Part shown: positions 44,158-57,512 of the stretch, piece by piece
Layout: the number at the start of each line of letters is the position of its first letter
How positions within the stretch are numbered: the stretch's first letter is position 1
Assembly: GCA_012934845.2 (NCBI GenBank)
Contig: WNNJ02000815.1
Coordinates: 1-64,000 of the forward strand
DNA: 64,000 nt
Source: Pomphorhynchus laevis
Lineage: Eukaryota; Acanthocephala; Palaeacanthocephala; Echinorhynchida; Pomphorhynchidae
Direction: 5' to 3'
Translations under genes and position numbers: made by a program
Notes under the pieces: model-generated
Told to the model about the DNA's origin: nothing
Database searches by the model: none
The model's input: only the letters and a program-made list of their open reading frames with translations

Positions 44158-44829
44158 CACAAGTATTTACAACATTTGAATTTCAGAATTAAAAATTGAA
44201 AGAATTCATGGGGTCAAAAACGTCGCATGCATGAATGTGCAAAGATTACGTCAAAGACAATAAATTCGTTTAGCCTACGCAATTTAAATGTCTAAGAGAC
44301 ATTTTCGACAAAACAGGACATACAAAGACGTTCAGCAAGGAATTATATATAAATATTAATATTTAATAAATATTAATATATTTTATAATATATTTTATCT
44401 TTTCGTAATAAAAAATTATTGCTTTTTGGTAATTAAATAATTCAATTATAGAATAACTTACATTAAAGTTGGAATTCAGCAAAGAGCTACAGTAAACTGT
44501 CCGTTAAAAATAATATATACACCTTATTAAAATATGTACACATTTTATTTTAATGTAAAATAAAAACTTGACGAGTATAAGGGTTTTACGATTTTTTATT
44601 GAGTGCTTATTATACATTCAAAGTTCTATTTATACGAAAATGTTTTTAAATCTCAAGTGTCTTAGGATTTTTGTAGTTTCGATGTATATTTTATTGATGT
44701 GCTTTGCCATCATTTAATATTAGATATTAACAATATTAATTATTTACTATATTAACAATATAACAATATAATAACGACATAGCCTAGAAATACAGATCCT
44801 GTCATATGACTGGATAGGGATGTTATCGA

Positions 44830-47768
44830 AGATCAAACAAGCGTCAATTCTCCTTTATCTTTTCCCACATGATCAGTATTGTTTGGACTAATAAACAATC
44901 ACTCTTTACGTAACAAAGTTGATCTTGCTCTGCACATTTTTGACGAAAACCACATTTTGCTTCTGTGTATTACAGAATCATGGCATTCCCCGGATGATCT
45001 GTGCATCCGTAGTCTACACTCACTAAATTTAAATGTTATTCATCGTCCGCGTTCGGAGTATTCAACATCAATCAACTATGGCGGTATTGTATGTTTCGCT
45101 TTACCCACTGTTCCGCTTGCCATCCACGACATTCCTATTGAACCTACGTCTTTTGAACTAATGTATTTCTCAGCATATAATCTTAATGATCGTTACAACT
45201 TCATCTTACTATATCGTTCTGGTTCCATTGGTCCGAGCAACACTTTTTTCGACGAATTTTACGATCTCCTCTTAAACATTGACGCATCTGACCCAATAAT
45301 CCTTCTCGGTGATTTCAACATTCATCTAGAATGCCCAACCTCGCGAAACGCTGCATGTCCTTTTTAAAAAATAAATGATCTCGGATTTGTTTACCAACAC
45401 ACTGATGATACACATATTCTGGGAGGAACCATACATGGTTTCTTTTTGCGAACTTCCTCGCATCTCAAATCACGTGCCACCGTGCTTGATACCGGTATTT
45501 CTGATCATTTTCTTCTTTCCTTACAATTACATTCCTTTCCCGATTTTCCCTCTACATCTCGCTCTCATCGATCTCGGAAACTTCTTGATTTAGCGCTGTT
45601 TCAAAATTATCTGGTAAGCTCTTTAGATTTGTCTCCTTCATCATTTGTAAGTATTCTTGCGAATAACTTTGAATCATGCATTACCCAAATTCTCGATAAA
45701 ATATTACATTAAGGGTTTTTGTTCTACGACGTTCTCATCAAGCTCCTTGCTTTGATTATGAATGTGGCACTGCCAAACGTTTACACCGTCGTTGTCATCG
45801 TCTGTATCTTAGAACACATCGAAGAAATGTTTCTTTGGCAGATACAGCCAGATTATCTTTCAGAGATGCTCTAAACGATACTGTGAGCTCTTGAAACATA
45901 AATCATTTGCTTACTGGCGTGCAAAAATTGAATCTCCTTCTTCTCCACACAATTTGTGGTCTTCTATTAAAAACTTACTTGGACGTTCATGCCCGAAATC
46001 AACACTGTCTTCTTGCATTTATGCTGAATACCTTCGTGATAAGCGAAGGTACTGCAAACATTTCCACTCGTGCTTCCATTAACGACGACTTTTCTTCTGT
46101 CTCGAATCATCATTTGCCGGAACATTTCTACTTTACACCTATATTATCATCAAATATTAATTGCACTAACGCGGTTACCAAACACGACATCTATTTGAGA
46201 TATTATCCTAACTAATGTGTTGAAATCTTGCATCCACACACTTCTACCTTATTTGTGTAATCTTTTCAATTCGTCAATTCGGTATTCGAAGTATCCTGAT
46301 TCCTTTAAAGTCGCAAATATACGGCCTATTGTTAAGCGATCATCTCTTGATCCCATGATTCATTCTTCGTACATACCGATTTCTCACGTACCGACAATCT
46401 CCAAACTATTTGAACGTATAATCTTACATCAAATAAGTGACTATCTGAAGGTAAATAACCTATTTCCTTCTTCTCAATCTGCTTATCGTAAACATCATTC
46501 AATCCTAACTGCATGAACTCAAATGTTTAACCATTTACTTGTCGCCATTGATAAAAGTCGTATTGGTCTTATTATAGCGCTTGATTTAGCTTCAGCCTTT
46601 GATGTCGTTGACCATCAAATTCTCCTTGCATGTCTTCGTCACCGATACGGTTTCTCATCTAGTGTTGTCAAATGGTTCCAATCATATCTAACTGGTATAT
46701 CTTTTAGTGTTGAATCTAATTCAACTTTCTCATCTACTTATCAAATCATTCACGGTGTACCCCTAAGTTCTGTTCTTGGACGTCTACTATTCACACTTCT
46801 TCTCGGCGACCTAACATATATAGCCTCTCCTTATGGTTTTCATTTAATTCAATATGCAGACGACATAGTGCTGTATGCAGACTGTGATCCTTCTTCCGTT
46901 AATGACCTTGAAGACATTGCTTCTGATTGTCTAAATCATCTTTGTAGACATTTGACGTCATTACGTTTAGTAATAAATACAAAGAAATCTACCCTTATGT
47001 GAATAACACCTCACTCTTTGTCTGATCCGAACATTTCAATTAAAATTTCTGACTATACTTTACCGGTAGTCACTTCTACGACTATTCTCGGAATTTCATT
47101 TGACTCCCTTTTGTCATTTCTTCCTTTCATCAGACGCAAAGCTCAATGCTGTTTTCGTATCTTCAGGGACATTAGGCAAGTAAGACATTATATCGATACT
47201 CTCACTACGGTGAAATTAGTGAATTCTTTTCTGATTTCCAAACATGATTATTCTGTCAGTCTTCTTATTAATTATCCGAAATCATCGCTCAAATCTTTGC
47301 AAAGTATTCTAAATTCGGTCGTTAGAGTTATTTTTCGCTTAAGGCAATTCGATCACATATCGCGTTATTTTAATTCGCTGTCTTGGCTAGACATCACGAA
47401 CCGCATAAGGTTTAAACTAGCATGCTTTATGTAGAATATTATAAATGCCAACGCCCCTTCACAGCTCATCTTACCTACATTATCCAGTAAATCCACAACT
47501 TCTATTTCGCTTCGCAGTCATTCTACAAGATCAAGATTATATGTTCCACGTCATTTTTCGCTCACCACGCATCGATCATACTCGATTGCAGGGCCTAAAC
47601 TGTGGAACAATCTTCCCTCAAATGTTACTGCATCATCTTCATATGTACAATTTAAACATTTTTTATTTACATTTCTACGAAATCCTAATTTATATTTTTT
47701 TTTGTCATTTTAGTGGTAGTTTTTCTGATAGTCTCATTTGCCACTTAAAAAACCTTGTCTTTTCATAA
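44830..47768 (+). mobile_element. Plus-strand L2/CR1-like LINE, 5'-truncated, moderately decayed
   Basis: Starts at the beginning of ORF2 with no ORF1. Endonuclease piece 44879-45367: FGLINNHSLRNKVDLALHIF, LLCITESWHS, LLYRSGSIGPS and LLGDFNIHLE; continuing in other frames with ISDHFLLSLQL at about 45500. RT: SYIPISHVPTISKLFERIIL (46360), LDLASAFDVVDHQILLACLR, HGVPLSSVLGRLLFTLLLGD, QYADDIVLYAD (46850) and thumb 47018-47434. The 3' UTR ends CATTTGCCACTTAAAAAACC near 47745, the same closing block as the other LINEs. At least six frame breaks. A separate subfamily from copies A, B, D and G. It sits between the 3' ends of the inositol synthase and NFS1 genes. Confidence 0.8.
46523..47434 (+). pseudogene. 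RT domain fragments of the 44.8 kb LINE
   Basis: Two adjacent open frames (46523-47002 and 47018-47434) covering the RT palm and thumb. The motif expected as GVPQGSVLGP reads GVPLSSVLGR, so residues normally conserved for dNTP and template handling are changed. QYADDIVLYAD is intact. Confidence 0.7.
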
Positions 47769-48484
47769 ATAACAATATATCAATATATTACAATATATAC
47801 AATATAACACTAAAACGATATTAACAATATTATAAAATGAATATCATTAACAGCACAAGTTATTAAATAATCAATATTATACATTTATACTTAAATATGT
47901 TAATCAGCAAATGCATTTTAATTTATATCGCATTTTGATTTATAATCAGAAAATAAATGAGGAAATCTCTTTCTTTCAAAAATGAGAAACATTTGATAAA
48001 GTTGTCAATTAAGTTGATAACAAAGTTGATCTAAATATTTTTCAATCTTCTAATCAATATGTAATATATATTGCAACATATATCTAATTTATCATATTTA
48101 TAATTATTAAATATAATTTATATACTATAATTTATATTTACTTAGATATAATATATTTAATATTATATATAATATGATATACATAATATTATAAATTATA
48201 TATTGTATTATTATTGATATATTTATTATATATTTATTATATGTTATATTTACTTGGTAACATTGAAAATACAAACCCAATAATAGGACATAATTTCAAG
48301 TCTTAATTTTTAGTCTATCAAAAATAACTAATTTTAATCTATTTGGAATTTAGGTTCAAGATCAACAAACACTAACTTGTTCTTATATTTCAATAGTTGC
48401 TGCTAGCATCAGATAAACAAAGCACAATTGATTTTAATAAATTTATTTGTTTAACAAATATTACGTATTTGCTAATTAATTTAG

Positions 48485-49800
48485 TTACCTAAGTTCTCTT
48501 AGACGCTTAACTTCACGAACAACATGCTCAACAAGATTGTCTATTTCTTCTTTGGTTGTGTAACGTCCTATACCAAATCTAAGAAATATTATAACAAAAA
48601 TAAACATTTATTCGAACGAGAAAATATTTGGATTATTATTAACCAAATTGTTTGACAAGCATTTTTCCTAGAGAGCATTTTTCTGACAAAAAGCATTAAC
48701 AGTAAAAGAAAAATAAGTAATGGTCGTGTGAATGTCGTCAAACATAAAATTATATAAGTTTTTCGAACAGATTTTAATTAAATATGTGATTGTCAACATT
48801 ATTTTTTTAATTTTTATATTAATTTATACATTTTATATCGATTAATATAAAAATATATTAAATATATATTTTTATATTTATATGTATTATATTGATATAT
48901 TTAATAAATATGTTAATAAATTATGTTATGTTACTAAAATATTTTAAAATTTATAAATATTTTTCAAAACTATTTTAAAAATTGAATTTTCATGAATACA
49001 CTATCATTTGAATAAAAATATGATAAATTCTCAAATAAATTGGAAAAATAATATTTTTAAATGTAAGATAAAAGCGATTTACTTATTAATTTCTAATGTT
49101 TGGCATTCAAAAGGTGTTACCAAAAAATCTACACTAAAACAAACAAGTTGTTTAAAATCAAATAATCTTTATAAAATTAACTTTAAAACTATTTCAGTTA
49201 AATGTTTTATGAATTTTACAACTGCAAAGTGGCTAAAAATTAATCGGTAACGAAAATTAATCAATGCATAAAATATTGCGGAATATACATTTTGCTATAT
49301 TATGTAATGGCGATATAATAATATATAGTCATTATATTTAATTATTTATCAATAATATAAATATTTTTATTTATACATCATTTATATTTTTTTATTTGTT
49401 GTAATATTTTTAGATTTAAATACTATGTTTTAGAAATTACAATATTTAATACATTAAATATATATTTAGGTAAATTTAACATATTTGATGAATATATATT
49501 TATATATTTTACTCCAAATATATTTAACTTTAAATATATTTTAAATAATAATATATTAAGATAAAATATTATTTTATATCGTGAAACATAGACAATTATA
49601 TTATAAAATAATACAAAATATATTATAATTCTAGACATATACTTGAATTAAATATATTTTAATTATTTTCTTCAATTATAATTATTGACTTTGCAGCTTT
49701 TTAACAATTTAACTGTGCACATTAGTACTCTGTGACATTTTCATTTATTTATATTGCGAAAAATCGCTTGAAACTGTGGTCCAGGAGCCAAAGTTGGCTA

Positions 49801-49883
<83 letters not shown>

Positions 49884-52569
49884 ACTAAAATGCAAAATCG
49901 CAAAACTTACATATAGTCTGAAATGAATTTGAAATATTTTACCTTATTGAAGAATGCGCAAGGTCTTCGTTGATACCGATTGCTCTGAGTACGTACGAAG
50001 GTTCAAGAGATGCACTGGTGCAAGCCGAACCTGACGACAGAGCGAATTGTTTCAATGCCATCAGTAAGCTCTCTCCTTCAACACATGAAAATGAAATGTT
50101 TAAACATCCTGGATATCGATGGGATATTGATCCATTGATGATTATATGGTCTAACGACTTGGTAATCCCGGATAGAAGACGATCGGACATTGATCGAATA
50201 TAGATAGTATCGTACTTAGCAAATACAAAGAATGCATGGGATTCAAAGATAAAAACATACCTTAAGCTCATTACGAGCAATTTCACATGCTGCACCGAGA
50301 CCAACTGCTAGAAATGGCGGAACTGTTCCACTTCTAATACCACGCTCTTGACCCCCTCCTGAAAAAATAGGATCGATTCTTACTCTCGGTCTTCGTCTTG
50401 CATACAACGCTCCGATTCCTTTTGGGCCGTACAGTTTATGCCCGCTTATTGAAAGCAAATCAATTTTACTACTTTCGACGTCGATATCCAATTTACCGAT
50501 CGCTTGGGCAGCATCACTATGAAAGAATATGTCATACTGTTTGCAGAGTTTCCCTTAATTTTTAAGCAATGGAATATTAATGTTAATTATACCAACGCCA
50601 AATACCGATTTCGTGAATTGGTTGAATAACTCCGATTTCATTGTTTACATACATTATAGACACCAATGATACATTTGCATCAATGTTTGATTTTAAAGCC
50701 TTAATAAAGAACAAGAAAAGAGTTGCGCTTGAAATTTTAATAGTTTTCAATAGTTTTTAATTTGGCGTTTTTAACAAAAACGTGATTTTTATAGCGTAAT
50801 CGATACATCATCAGAATTTTGGCTCACATAACGGAAAGTGTTATTGATCACGATGTAAATACAGATAACTAATATTTTCATAGTATAAGTTTATAAACAG
50901 TGTTATCAACACTATGCTATCATTAGCAAAATTATTTCATTATCGTTTCGTTTATTAGAGTAGCAGTGACTAGAAGATCCGAATGTTATAGTAATATATT
51001 TTTCATTAAATCACAATATAGGCATAAGTGCTTTATAAACTTGTGTATGAACTTCGATATAAAATATGCAATTTTTATCGTAAATTTTTTTTTAAATTCT
51101 TCCGTATTAAATTGTTGAAATCAAATTTAAGCTGTAAAACTGACGAATTGGCTTAGTGTGTTGATAAATTGCTAAATATATTGTAGTTGATAAATATTAA
51201 ACTGATTAATATAAATATTACATGAATTGATATAAATATAATATTAATATATTTTGATGTTGTTAGTTAAATATAAATTCATCGCAAAAAACATTAAATT
51301 AAAATGATTAAAATTTAAGCATTAATTATTTTGATATATCAGGCAAAATTGTTGACATCCAAATTGAATGTGATGAACCGGGTTATTAAGAAAAACGGAA
51401 TTTTGGCTAATATAAATTTTTTTACCACATCCAAGAAGCCCTGATATTATTAACTTATCAATTATTTAATTATGGTAAATTTAGTCACTATATTAAAAAA
51501 AATAATATTAAATAGTAATAACAAAAAGTAATATCAATACATTTCTAATTCAAAATTTCAATTATATTCTCTTTATTTGTTTAAAAATAAAAACTTTTGA
51601 TAAAATCGTAACATGTCTATTCATATTCATAACATTAAGATTACAATATTCTGAATTGACGAACTGCGATCAAATTTAAAGTTTACATATTTATTATTTT
51701 AATATGCGAGGTTTTGCCAAAAGCAAAAAACTCGCATATTAACTCGCATTTCTTCATGTCAGCGTTTTCTAAAAATAATAGAAAATATTATTAAAATATT
51801 ATCACGGAACATCGAATGATATGTTCCGTGATTTAAATTGGAAAATATTTAAATTAGACATTTGATTTAATGCAGTAAAGTGATGGAGGAATATTCATAT
51901 TTCTGTGATGGCAAATCTTTTGTCTAATTTAAATATTTGATTGATAGCATCGCTATATTTGTTTTATACGACATTTTTCAATAATATAAAATCTACTTAC
52001 ATCCATGTTGATAATTCCGTTTTCATCAACAGGCAAGTAAGTAACGTTCGATCCTTCCTGTTCCATGCTACGGCATGAATCCAGAACGCATTTGTGCTCC
52101 TATATAGCGTGTAAAACAAAATTGTGAAATTGAATTATCTGGACAAGTATTTCTTACTATTTGGGAAGTTATCAAACCTGCACGATTATGACGGTAAAAC
52201 CTTGATACACCTTTAATTGCAATATTATTTGCTTCGGTAGCACCGCTTGTGAAAATGATGTCACGCTTATCTTTAGCATTAATTAACGACGCCACTTGCT
52301 TAACGTAATAAAATAGTGTTGGGTTCAAAACAATAAATATAAACTACCTCTCGTGCTTTTTCGACGGCCTTCTCAGCTTCCCATCCAAATTTATGGGTTC
52401 GCGAATGTGGATTGCCATAATTCCATGTGAGGAATGGCATCATCTCGTCAAGAACACGTGGGTCAAGTGCTGATGTTGCTTGATTGTCAAAATATACGAT
52501 TGAATCATTTTGAGAAATTGTAGAATTTAGGCGACAAAATAGCCTCTTTGTTAAAAAACGCTTTAACAT
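48485..52569 (-). CDS. NFS1: Mitochondrial cysteine desulfurase NFS1, 7 exons
   Basis: PLP enzyme that removes sulfur from cysteine for iron-sulfur cluster assembly with ISCU, ISD11 and frataxin in mitochondria. Exons in sense order: 52569-52348, 52298-52158, 52099-52001, 50699-50606, 50553-50261, 50214-49943, 48578-48485. All are GT-AG and in phase, giving 404 residues. The short N-terminus [19 protein letters not shown] is basic and lacks acids, fitting a mitochondrial presequence. Motifs: [107 protein letters not shown] (PLP Lys at about 225), [33 protein letters not shown] (catalytic Cys loop, about 348), [20 protein letters not shown]. Complete and apparently functional. Introns include one of 50 bases or so on either side of exon 2, and larger AT-rich ones. 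Confidence 0.95.
48579..49942. other. NFS1 last intron, AT-rich
   Basis: Apart from the long AT dinucleotide run no element is recognised. The open frames at 49008-49250 and 49423-49638 are low-complexity Asn/Lys/Ile/Tyr frames typical of AT-rich DNA. Confidence 0.5.
49803..49880. repeat. (AT)n microsatellite
   Basis: About 78 bases of uninterrupted AT repeat in an NFS1 intron. Length is likely polymorphic and may be collapsed or expanded by assembly. Confidence 0.9.
50700..52000. other. NFS1 intron 3, AT-rich
   Basis: AT-rich intron. A short inverted pair ATGCGAGGTTTTGCC-AAAAGC-AAAAAACTCGCAT lies at about 51703-51740, and a palindrome ATCACGGAACATCGA...TATGTTCCGTGAT at about 51800-51833. 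No coding region. Confidence 0.5.
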
Positions 52570-53527
52570 CTGTCAATTAAATATAAATGATTTGTTCATA
52601 TTTGTCCAAACCGAAAAGTAATAAATCAATTAAATTTAGAAACGCTTAGGTCGTTGATTGAGCATTAAAATTAAGAAGATTCATTTACCAATCTATCCGC
52701 AACAAGTAAAACGATAGTTAAATTATTCATACTCTAATAAATTTTAGGTACCTTGTAGAAATAGTTTTATTATTATTCATTGACCGCCAAAAGAGCAAAG
52801 CTCAAAACAGGGGCATTAGAGTAAAAAAGAGAGAGAAATAAAAAATAGTCAACAAAATAGCTAAAACAAGTCAGGATTCAAGGCGGAATTCAGCACGAAG
52901 ATAACTCTTAATTCTGATACATGTGTGGCCTCAACAACAGTAGATGGTAATTTATTCCAATGTTTGACAATTCGATGTCTTATGTCACCTCGGTTCCGCT
53001 TCGGTTCCAATTTAAGCTTGTGTCCTCGTAGATTTTCATTAGCAGAAAGTGTAAATAGAGGGTTTAAAACGTGCTTAGAAGAGTGCAGTGTCCTTTACAC
53101 CAACATCAAATCTGTTTTAATTAAGGACGTCTTAACATCGCATATGCCTAGAACTTCTAGTCTCTGAGGGTAAGGAATATCTCGAATAGAAACCATAAAT
53201 CTAGCTTTACGGAGAATGCCTCAAGTAAACGCAAATCACCCTTAGATTGCGGAAAGACTGCTGATGAAGCATATAGCATATAAAAAAGAAAAATCGAGGG
53301 GAACAGCACCCTAAATGAGTAAACATCTATTGAACCCAGCGTTCTTCGTAGTAGCCCTAGGATGAGTTGACATTTGCTTACAATATATCTTACATGAGGA
53401 CCGGTAACAGATTATTAGATAATATAATACCGAGATTCTTGACTTGATCAACATTCTTAATAGTAGCACTACCTAAAGTGTACGAGCCAGAGTACATCAA
53501 CTGACCTAAATGCATGTGATAGGTCTT

Positions 53528-53914
53528 TTAGATGTTAATAGTAAGATCATGTGAGTTGCACCACGAGTGTATGAAATCTATGTCCTTCTGAAGCCGGTTA
53601 TGATCTGAAAGATCCCGAATACCATTCCAAATTTTGATATCATCGGCGTACATCGAAAATAAGCAATTGACATGACATATGTCATTGACATATATGTTGA
53701 ACAAAGTAGGACTTATGACTGAACCTTGATGTACGCCACTCAACATTGTTTGCCAACGTGATAAAGTGTTTTTAAGTTTCACCGCAAATAACCTATCTTG
53801 GAGGAAACAATTTAACCATCGAAGGATACTACCTCTAATGCCCACATCAAATAATTTACTAATTAAAATGGTATGACTCTCCTGGCCCACCATCCACATC
53901 CGCCTCCGCATCAA
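53528..53914 (-). pseudogene. RT fragment of the CR1-like LINE
   Basis: 128-residue open frame: ILISKLFDVGIRGSILRWLN, FLQDRLFAVKLKNTLSRWQT, GVHQGSVISPTLFNIYVNDI and SMYADDIKIW. The frame begins in the inserted sequence, so the first residues (MMRRRMWMVG) are not part of the RT. Confidence 0.7.
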
Positions 53915-54332
53915 ACTCCGCCTTCTTCTAGTAACTTTTCGTCCTCAACTCTCCTGGCCCACCATCCACATCCGCATCAAACTCCGCCTTCTTATCGTAA
54001 CTTTTCGTCTAATCGCTGTCGGCTTCCCATCGTTCATCAACCTTCCTTCTTAGACGACACTCGCCCCACCTCGCTATCGCTGCGTTCCCGTCATACCCTC
54101 TTACTCCACGTTCCCAATTACTCCAACAACTATGGTCTCCGATCCTTCCTCGTCGCCGCCTCACTCGCCTGGAATTAACTCCCTCTTGACGTCCGCCGCG
54201 CTCCCTCCTTTATCACATTCAAACATCTCCTCGGTTCACACATTCTCGACACATGATTTACATTTTTGTTTTGTTGTGGTCATGTAAGCGTGCGCTGGCA
54301 CGCATTTGCCACCTTAAATAAATCATTTTTAG
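53873..54332 (+). mobile_element. LINE 3' fragment inserted into the CR1-like LINE
   Basis: Plus-strand 3' end of the GC-richer L2/CR1-like subfamily also seen at 61125-61880: C-terminal codons (SLRSRHTLLLHVPNYSNNYG, LRSFLVAASLAWN), a stop, the 3' UTR and the tail hairpin GCGTGCGCTGGCACGC followed by TTTGCCACCTTAAATAAATC. An internal direct duplication of about 55 bp (CTGGCCCACCATCCACATCC repeated) lies at its 5' end. It splits the RT frame of the host LINE between SKAFDRAK and SHTILISK. No clear target duplication was found. Confidence 0.75.
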
Positions 54333-55234
54333 CCCTATCGAAGGCCTTTGATAAATCGAAAAACAGAATATCAACTCCGTGTCCAGCCTTCAAGGAATCA
54401 CACCAGCTAGCCCGTGCACTAACTAAATCAGTAGTAGTAGACCACCCATGTCGGAAACCATGTTGATGAACATTTAGAATACACTATTTTTCTATGTATG
54501 ATGTCAGAGAGCGCAAAATTAGCTTTTCCATAATATTGCATGCCTCACAAGTAGGGCTCACTGGTCTATAATTCCAAGCAGCAGATCTTGAACCTTTCTT
54601 AAAAATGGGCTTAATGGTGGCTTTTTTTCTACTCAAAAGGTAAAATTCCTGAATCTATTGAGCAACTTTTATAAGCCTAAGCGGAAAGCATAGTGCTAAT
54701 GCAGCTTCTCGCAATACGATCGATGGTATATTATCAGGACCACTAATGGACGAAGGTTTTGATTTTCTAAGCTCATCGATTACATCCAGAACAGAGAATT
54801 CGACACTGGATAATATTGGGTGATCTATAATATCAGATGAAAGTAACTGATCGCTATCATTTCAAGGACTCGACAGGCTAGCAAGTTCATAGTGATCTGC
54901 AAATGCTTCTGCAATTTCGCTCGCATTATTGATAGAATTTCCCTCAGAGTTTATTAAGCTAAACGAATCCCATTGAGAATATCTCTGACCACGAATAAAA
55001 CTAAATATATTTCGATAATTATGATTAAAGGACTTACACATGCTAGTAAAATAGGTATGACGTTTACTTCGTTTAATCGAAGTGACTCTATTTCTAAATA
55101 ACCTTGTATAAGGAGAAAGATCTAATACCCAGTTTGAAATCCAAGAAGGCGCGATCTCGTTTTACTAGAAGAGATCGTAGGGACGCATCCACCTATACAG
55201 GATGCTTCAGTCATTTTTGAATAGAGCATACAGG

Positions 55235-55640
55235 TGTATGTGCAAATAATATTGAAAGTAAAGTATTTCGGAAAAAGTCCCACGCTGGCTGTATTCCTAA
55301 AATATAAGGGTTGGGCCATTGAATATTTGAGAGAAGAGTTATAATAGTGGAATAATCATCTTTCTTGAAATTCGGAAATTTATTACAATTAGAAGATACC
55401 TTGAGATCAAGGTTAATAAGAAAATCGATGGTAACGAATCGTCCTCCTTTCTCGCCATAACGAAGGTGAGAAAGGAGGACAGAGTGATCGACAATGTCGA
55501 AGGCGGAGGAGAGGTCGAGGGAGATGAGAACACTGTATAGAGCTATTATTGAGAGTAAAATATTTCGGAAAAGGTCCCACGCTGGTTGTATTCCTCAAAT
55601 ATAAGGGTTGGGCCATTGAATATTTTAAATAAATAAAAGT
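55235..55640 (-). repeat. Duplicated CR1-like segment flanking a GC-rich LINE scrap
   Basis: The block GTATTTCGGAAAAAGTCCCA...GGGTTGGGCCATTGAATATT at about 55260-55330 recurs at about 55557-55625 with few changes. Between them, 55435-55535 is a minus-strand scrap encoding LDLSSAFDIVDHS (the RT block) of the GC-rich subfamily. The layout is either a segmental duplication or two copies brought together. Confidence 0.55.
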
Positions 55641-55761
55641 AACGAAATTGGAGTTAGCAAGGATTTTAAAGATAAAATGGTTCAGACTTTGGTAATAAAC
55701 CAAAGTTTGATTAAAACCAATTTCGTGATCAAAAACCAATTTTTGATCACGAAAATTAAGT

Positions 55762-57512
55762 TAATAATACAAATTTATTTAATGTGGCAAATGCGTACAA
55801 GCTGTACGCTTACAAGTCCACAAAGAAAAATGAAAAAGTCAAGCGGATAAATTGTTAAAATGGGATCGGATTTGTCGTTTGAAGCACTGCAGGGAAGTTG
55901 ATTGGCGTATATAAATGGGCAGATGATTCCACGATAGAGGAGCAGCCACCAGGAAGGAGCGGAGTCCAAAGAAGGTAGAGTAGTTTGGGACATGTAAAAG
56001 AAGGGAATTACAGGAACGCAAAGAACAGTAAACAGGACGAGAATTTTCAAGAAAAGGAAGGTTGAGAAATGAAGGGGTATGAAAAGTTACAAGGCGGAAA
56101 GCAACGATAAGAAGACGAATTTGAACACGACAAAAAATGGTATGCCAATCAAGAGAAGCAAGATGGTAGGATGTATGATCAAAACGACGAAGACGGAGAA
56201 GAATTCGGACAGCTGAGTTGGCGATGCGTTGTAGGGGAAGAAGAGTGGATTTAGGTGAGTTGGAAAATAGACTAAGACAATAATCGAGTCTAGAAAAAAG
56301 GAGAGATGATATGAGAGTAATACAAGAAGGGAAATCGATCAATCTACGAACTTGACGGAGGTTGCGGAGTATCAAGGTAGATGAGCGTACTTTATCTCTA
56401 ACGAAAGGTTTAAGTGAAAGTCGGTTGTCAAAATGGAAGCCTAGGAAAACGAGATTATCAACGATAGGAAGAATTGTAGAATTTAATGATACGGAAGGAG
56501 GTTCTACGCCGAAGCTTCGAGGTTGGATCCACATAATTTTAGATTTATCAGGATTCAGCGAAAGGCGAAGGGAAGAAAGATGATTGGAAATTGAGACAAG
56601 ACAGTCGGAAGCAGAAACACTAAGATCGTGAATACGATAAACAGGTGCATGAGCATAGATGAGAATGTCATCAGCATATTGCATAACATGGAAGTTAAAT
56701 TTATGAGAAATCAAAGACAAATCACCAAGAAGAAGAGAGAAAAGTATAGGGCCTAATACGGAGCCTTGTGGAACACCGGACGGAATGGACGAAGGATGAG
56801 AGAGAAGAGTTAGAATATACGCGAAATGTACGGTTTGATAGATATGAAGAAAACCATGATACAGTGGGTAAAGAGAAGCCATAATCATGACGAAGGCGAT
56901 GGAGAAGAATCGAGTGATCGACGATGTCAAAAGCAGACGATAGATCAAGAGAAACTATGACACTACATAATTTATGATCGCGCGATATGAGTAAGTCGTT
57001 ATAAACTTTAAGACAGGCAATTTCGGTAGAGTAATTAGAGCGAAAAGCGGCTTGGAAGGGAGGAAACAAGTTAGAGGAAAAGAGATATGTATTAACTTGC
57101 TTGATAACGAGACGCTCAAGGAGTTTAGAGAGGGTTGGGAGAAGTGAAATAGGACGGTACGAAGATGGTAGTGAGGAGTCGAGAGATTGCTTTTTGATGA
57201 GAGGACGAACAGTGGCGCATTTCCAGATGGAAGGAAATGTACAGCTACGGATGGACGAGTTGAACAATGTGGTTAGGAAGGGTAAGATAGAGGAGCAGAT
57301 ATTTTTTAGCAAGTGAGTGGGAATTGTGTCAGAAGGAGAGGTTTTATTAGGTAATGACAGTAGAACCGAAGAAACTTCATCAGACGAAACGGGAAGAAGG
57401 TGGAATAGTTCTGGGAGGGAGGTATTTAAAGAGAAGAGTGGGTACAAGGGGGCTATGGGTAGTAGGGAAAGTAAATTAGATAGTTTAGTTTGTAGATAAG
57501 AAGAAAATTCAG
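55762..57512 (-). mobile_element. 5'-truncated L2/CR1-like LINE, copy D
   Basis: 3' end at 55762 with tail hairpin GCGTAC-AGCTT-GTACGC and TTTGCCACATTAAATAAATT. Open frames 55839-56948 (RT from GVPQGSVLGPILFSLLLGDL to the C-terminus) and 56722-57447 (earlier RT blocks up to LDLSSAFDIVDHSILL) overlap across one frame break near 56800, where two bases of an AGAGAG run are missing relative to copy B. Truncated 5' within the region between endonuclease and RT. Very similar to copy G, which shares the same break. Confidence 0.85.
55839..56948 (-). pseudogene. LINE D ORF2 C-terminal part (RT)
   Basis: 369-residue frame, of which the part after HPSSIPSGVPQGSVLGPILF is genuine ORF2: FHVMQYADDILIYAHAP, SLRLSLNPDKSKIMWIQPRS, LVFLGFHFDNRLSLKPFVRD and the full C-terminal tail to SHFNNLSA. 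The upstream 70 residues are out-of-frame reading of the RT. Confidence 0.75.

Larger units (their letters stand above)
52770..55430 (-). mobile_element. CR1-like LINE of a different clade, interrupted
   Basis: Minus-strand LINE distinct from the L2/CR1-like copies. Sense blocks: endonuclease-RT linker around 55120-55330 (FPKYFTFNII), then HQHGFRHGWSTTTDLVSARA-like at about 54400, FFDLSKAFDRAK at about 54340, insertion of another LINE, SHTILISKLFDVGIRGSILR at 53890, LSGVHQGSVISPTLFNIYVN, LFSMYADDIKIW and the thumb. The 3' end near 52770 reads TTTGGCGGTCAATGAATAAT then AATAAAA, the kind of short microsatellite tail seen in CR1-type LINEs. Only 53528-53914 is a long open frame; several frame breaks elsewhere. 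Confidence 0.7.

Noticed and set aside
49008-49638. ORFs in the last NFS1 intron
   Set aside because: Asn/Ile/Tyr/Lys-rich readings of AT-rich intron DNA.
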